This document shows, in pieces, positions 62,178 to 64,000 of a DNA stretch of 64,000 nt (positions are counted from its first letter, which is position 1; every line of letters starts with the position of its first letter). The position numbers and the translations under genes were made by a program. The stretch comes from JAEUPI01 sp046348365 (GTDB taxonomy: Bacteria > Pseudomonadota > Gammaproteobacteria > Burkholderiales > Burkholderiaceae_C), in contig JAXMEL010000007.1 of the NCBI GenBank assembly GCA_046348365.1, positions 155,729 to 219,728 of the forward strand, read 5' to 3'. Below the pieces are notes generated by a model. That model searched no databases, had not been told where the DNA came from, and saw only the letters and a list, made by a program, of their open reading frames with translations.

Positions 62178-64000
62178 ATGACCGCGAAGAAACCCGCCGC
62201 CAAGCCCGCAGCCAAGCCCAAGGCCAAGCCGACCAAGGCGGCGCCCGAGAAGAAGCCCGCCAAGGCCGCGGCGCCGGCCAAGCCTGCCGCCAGGCCCGCG
62301 GCCAAGCCGGCGCCGAAGGCCGAGCCGGCCAAGGGCGCGAAGCCCGGCGCCAAGGCCGCAGCGGCCAAGGCAGCCCCGGCCAAACCGGCGCCGGCCAAGG
62401 CGGCGCATGCGAAGGCCGCCCCGGCCAAGGGGCCGGCCGCCGACAAGGGCAAGGGCCGGCCGGGCAAGGCTGGCGCCAAGGGCAAGCCGGGCGAGCGCGC
62501 CGAGGAAGACCTCGCCGACATCGACGCCGAGCTCGAAGGCGACGACACCGAAGCCGCCGAGGCGGCCAAGGAAGAAGCCAAGGCCAAGCCGCTGCGCATG
62601 AAGGTCAGCCGCGCCAAGGAGCGCGCGCTGATGCGCGAGTTCGGTCTCGACGAGACCATGCTCACCGAGGAAGAGGTCGCCAAGCGCCGCCAGGAGCTGA
62701 AGACGCTCATCAAGATGGGCAAGACGCGCGGCTTCCTCACGCACCAGGAGATCAACGACCACCTGCCCGAGAAGCTGGTCGACAACGAGATCCTCGAGGC
62801 CATCGTCTCGATGCTCAACGACATGGGCATCGCGGTCTACGAGCAGGCGCCCGATGCGGCCACGCTGCTGATCGCCGGCGGCGGCACCACCACCGCGACG
62901 GAAGAGGAAGCCGAGGAAGCCGCCGAGGCGGCGCTGTCCACGGTGGACTCCGAGTTCGGCCGCACCACCGACCCGGTGCGCATGTACATGCGCGAGATGG
63001 GCACGGTCGAGCTGCTCACGCGCGAGGGCGAGATCGAGATCGCCAAGCGCATCGAAGGCGGCCTGCAGGCCATGATGCTGGCCATCTCGGCCTCGCCGAC
63101 GACCATCGCCGAGCTGCTCAGCTACTCCGACCGCATCCGCGCCGGCGAGATGCAGATCTCCGAGGTGGTCGACGGCTTCGTCTCGGAAGACGAGGCCGAC
63201 GACTACGTGGCCGAAGAAGACGTCGACTTCTTCGACGACGAGGACGACGACGACGGCGCCGGCGGCAGCAAGGCGCTGACCAAGAAGCTCGAGGAGCTGA
63301 AGAACGCCGCGATGGTCAAGTTCGACTCGCTGCGCGTGAACTTCGAGAAGATGCGCCGCGCCTTCGAGAAGGAAGGCTACCAGTCGTCCGCCTACGACAA
63401 GGCCCAGCACGCCATCAGCAGCGAGCTGATGACCATCCGCTTCACCGTCAAAACCATCGAGAAGCTGTGCGGCATCCTGCGCGGCCAGGTCGACGACGTG
63501 CGCCGCTACGAGCGCGAGCTGCGCAAGATCATCGTCGACAAGTGCGGCATGCCGCAGGAATACTTCATCAAGCACTTCCCGCCCAACGCACTGAACCTGA
63601 AGTGGGCGGAGAAGGAAGTCGCCTCGGGCAAGCCCTACGCCGTGGTGCTGCAGCGCAACCTGCCGCCGGTGCAGGAATTGCAGAAGAAGCTGACCGACGT
63701 GCAGGCGCGCGCGGTGGTGCCGCTGGAAGACCTCAAGCTCATCAACAAGCGCATGAACGAGGGCGAGAAGGCCTCGCGCGATGCGAAGAAGGAGATGATC
63801 GAGGCCAACCTGCGCCTGGTGATCTCGATCGCGAAGAAGTACACCAACCGCGGCCTGCAGTTCCTCGACCTCATCCAGGAAGGCAACATCGGCCTGATGA
63901 AGGCGGTCGACAAGTTCGAATACCGCCGCGGCTACAAGTTCTCGACCTACGCCACGTGGTGGATCCGCCAGGCCATCACGCGCTCGATCGCCGACCAGGC
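62178..64000 (+). CDS. rpoD: RNA polymerase primary sigma factor RpoD (sigma-70), C-terminus cut by window edge
   Basis: About 607 residues are visible; regions 2.4 onward are missing. Residues 1-110 are a disordered, Lys/Ala/Pro-rich tail (MTAKKPAAKPAAKPK), seen in many Burkholderiales sigma factors. Sigma region 1.1 follows (about 155-230), then region 1.2 (TDPVRMYMREMGTVELLTREGE), the acidic non-conserved region with a DEDDDD patch, and region 2 (ANLRLVISIAKKY, FLDLIQEGNIGLMKAVDKFEY, KFSTYATWWIRQAI). It directs transcription of housekeeping genes. Confidence 0.98.
   Translation, partial: MTAKKPAAKPAAKPKAKPTKAAPEKKPAKAAAPAKPAARPAAKPAPKAEPAKGAKPGAKAAAAKAAPAKPAPAKAAHAKAAPAKGPAADKGKGRPGKAGAKGKPGERAEEDLADIDAELEGDDTEAAEAAKEEAKAKPLRMKVSRAKERALMREFGLDETMLTEEEVAKRRQELKTLIKMGKTRGFLTHQEINDHLPEKLVDNEILEAIVSMLNDMGIAVYEQAPDAATLLIAGGGTTTATEEEAEEAAEAALSTVDSEFGRTTDPVRMYMREMGTVELLTREGEIEIAKRIEGGLQAMMLAISASPTTIAELLSYSDRIRAGEMQISEVVDGFVSEDEADDYVAEEDVDFFDDEDDDDGAGGSKALTKKLEELKNAAMVKFDSLRVNFEKMRRAFEKEGYQSSAYDKAQHAISSELMTIRFTVKTIEKLCGILRGQVDDVRRYERELRKIIVDKCGMPQEYFIKHFPPNALNLKWAEKEVASGKPYAVVLQRNLPPVQELQKKLTDVQARAVVPLEDLKLINKRMNEGEKASRDAKKEMIEANLRLVISIAKKYTNRGLQFLDLIQEGNIGLMKAVDKFEYRRGYKFSTYATWWIRQAITRSIADQ

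Noticed and set aside
62190..62500. Tandem DNA repeat or CRISPR-like array at the rpoD start
   Set aside because: The repetition is a protein-level Ala/Lys/Pro pattern in an open frame, without constant repeats and unique spacers.

Overview
The window is a 64 kb, very GC-rich, gene-dense chromosomal segment of a betaproteobacterium of the order Burkholderiales, probably from the Rubrivivax/Leptothrix/Methylibium side of that order. The evidence is polyhydroxybutyrate genes (phaR, bdhA), an orphan Bug-type solute-binding protein, an H-NS-family protein of the short betaproteobacterial kind, a RisA-type OmpR regulator, and an rpoD with an Ala/Lys/Pro-rich N-terminal extension. Nearly every gene is a complete core gene. 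I see no insertion sequence, prophage, CRISPR array, rRNA operon or replication origin. Long open frames antisense to real genes are an effect of the GC-rich third codon position.

Layout. 1-9.1 kb: a truncated RoxA-like JmjC oxygenase, a SlyD-like isomerase, coaBC-dut, a SEC-C/transglutaminase/TlpA cluster, a hydrolase and alaS. 9.2-13.1 kb: a Bug binding protein, glutaryl-CoA dehydrogenase and a GabD/DavD semialdehyde dehydrogenase, which suggests glutarate/lysine-type catabolism. 13.1-16.6 kb: a degenerate GGDEF protein, tRNA-Gly(CCC), a diheme cytochrome c, trmB and uppP. 16.7-23.9 kb: an efflux locus (tetR, membrane fusion protein, RND pump, tolC) with pcm embedded in it. 24-26.6 kb: a DUF1800/DUF1501 pair. 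26.6-35.4 kb: waaA, a phosphomannomutase/phosphoglucomutase, an alkylation-repair pair (Ada-AlkA fusion plus ogt), a DMT exporter, and the operon phaR-rimO-metC.

35.5-44.7 kb: tRNA-Val(GAC), a small lipoprotein, relA coupled to a hydrolase, bdhA, a SIMPL protein, an OmpR/EnvZ-type pair and an in-frame ispD-ispF fusion. 44.8-56.5 kb: mfd, an uncharacterised 130-residue protein, a stand-alone TrpB2-like enzyme, a small membrane protein, hrpA, argA and a YggX-type protein. 56.6-64 kb: an H-NS-family gene overlapping a MASE1-PAS-GGDEF-EAL gene, then dnaG and the start of rpoD, which runs off the window.

No single locus stands out as a clearly new system. The points most worth a second look are: (i) a GGDEF-like protein that lost the GGDEF signature but kept the RxxD inhibitory-site motif, which suggests a c-di-GMP receptor; (ii) the ispDF fusion, which retains an internal ribosome-binding site and ATG; (iii) an exact 31-bp piece of GGDEF coding sequence repeated between the GGDEF-EAL stop codon and dnaG; (iv) a compact palindrome at the start of the efflux operon; (v) a TAGAAT -10-like box exactly 12 nt before both tRNA genes and near several other starts; and (vi) long structured leaders before rpoD and the trpB-like gene.
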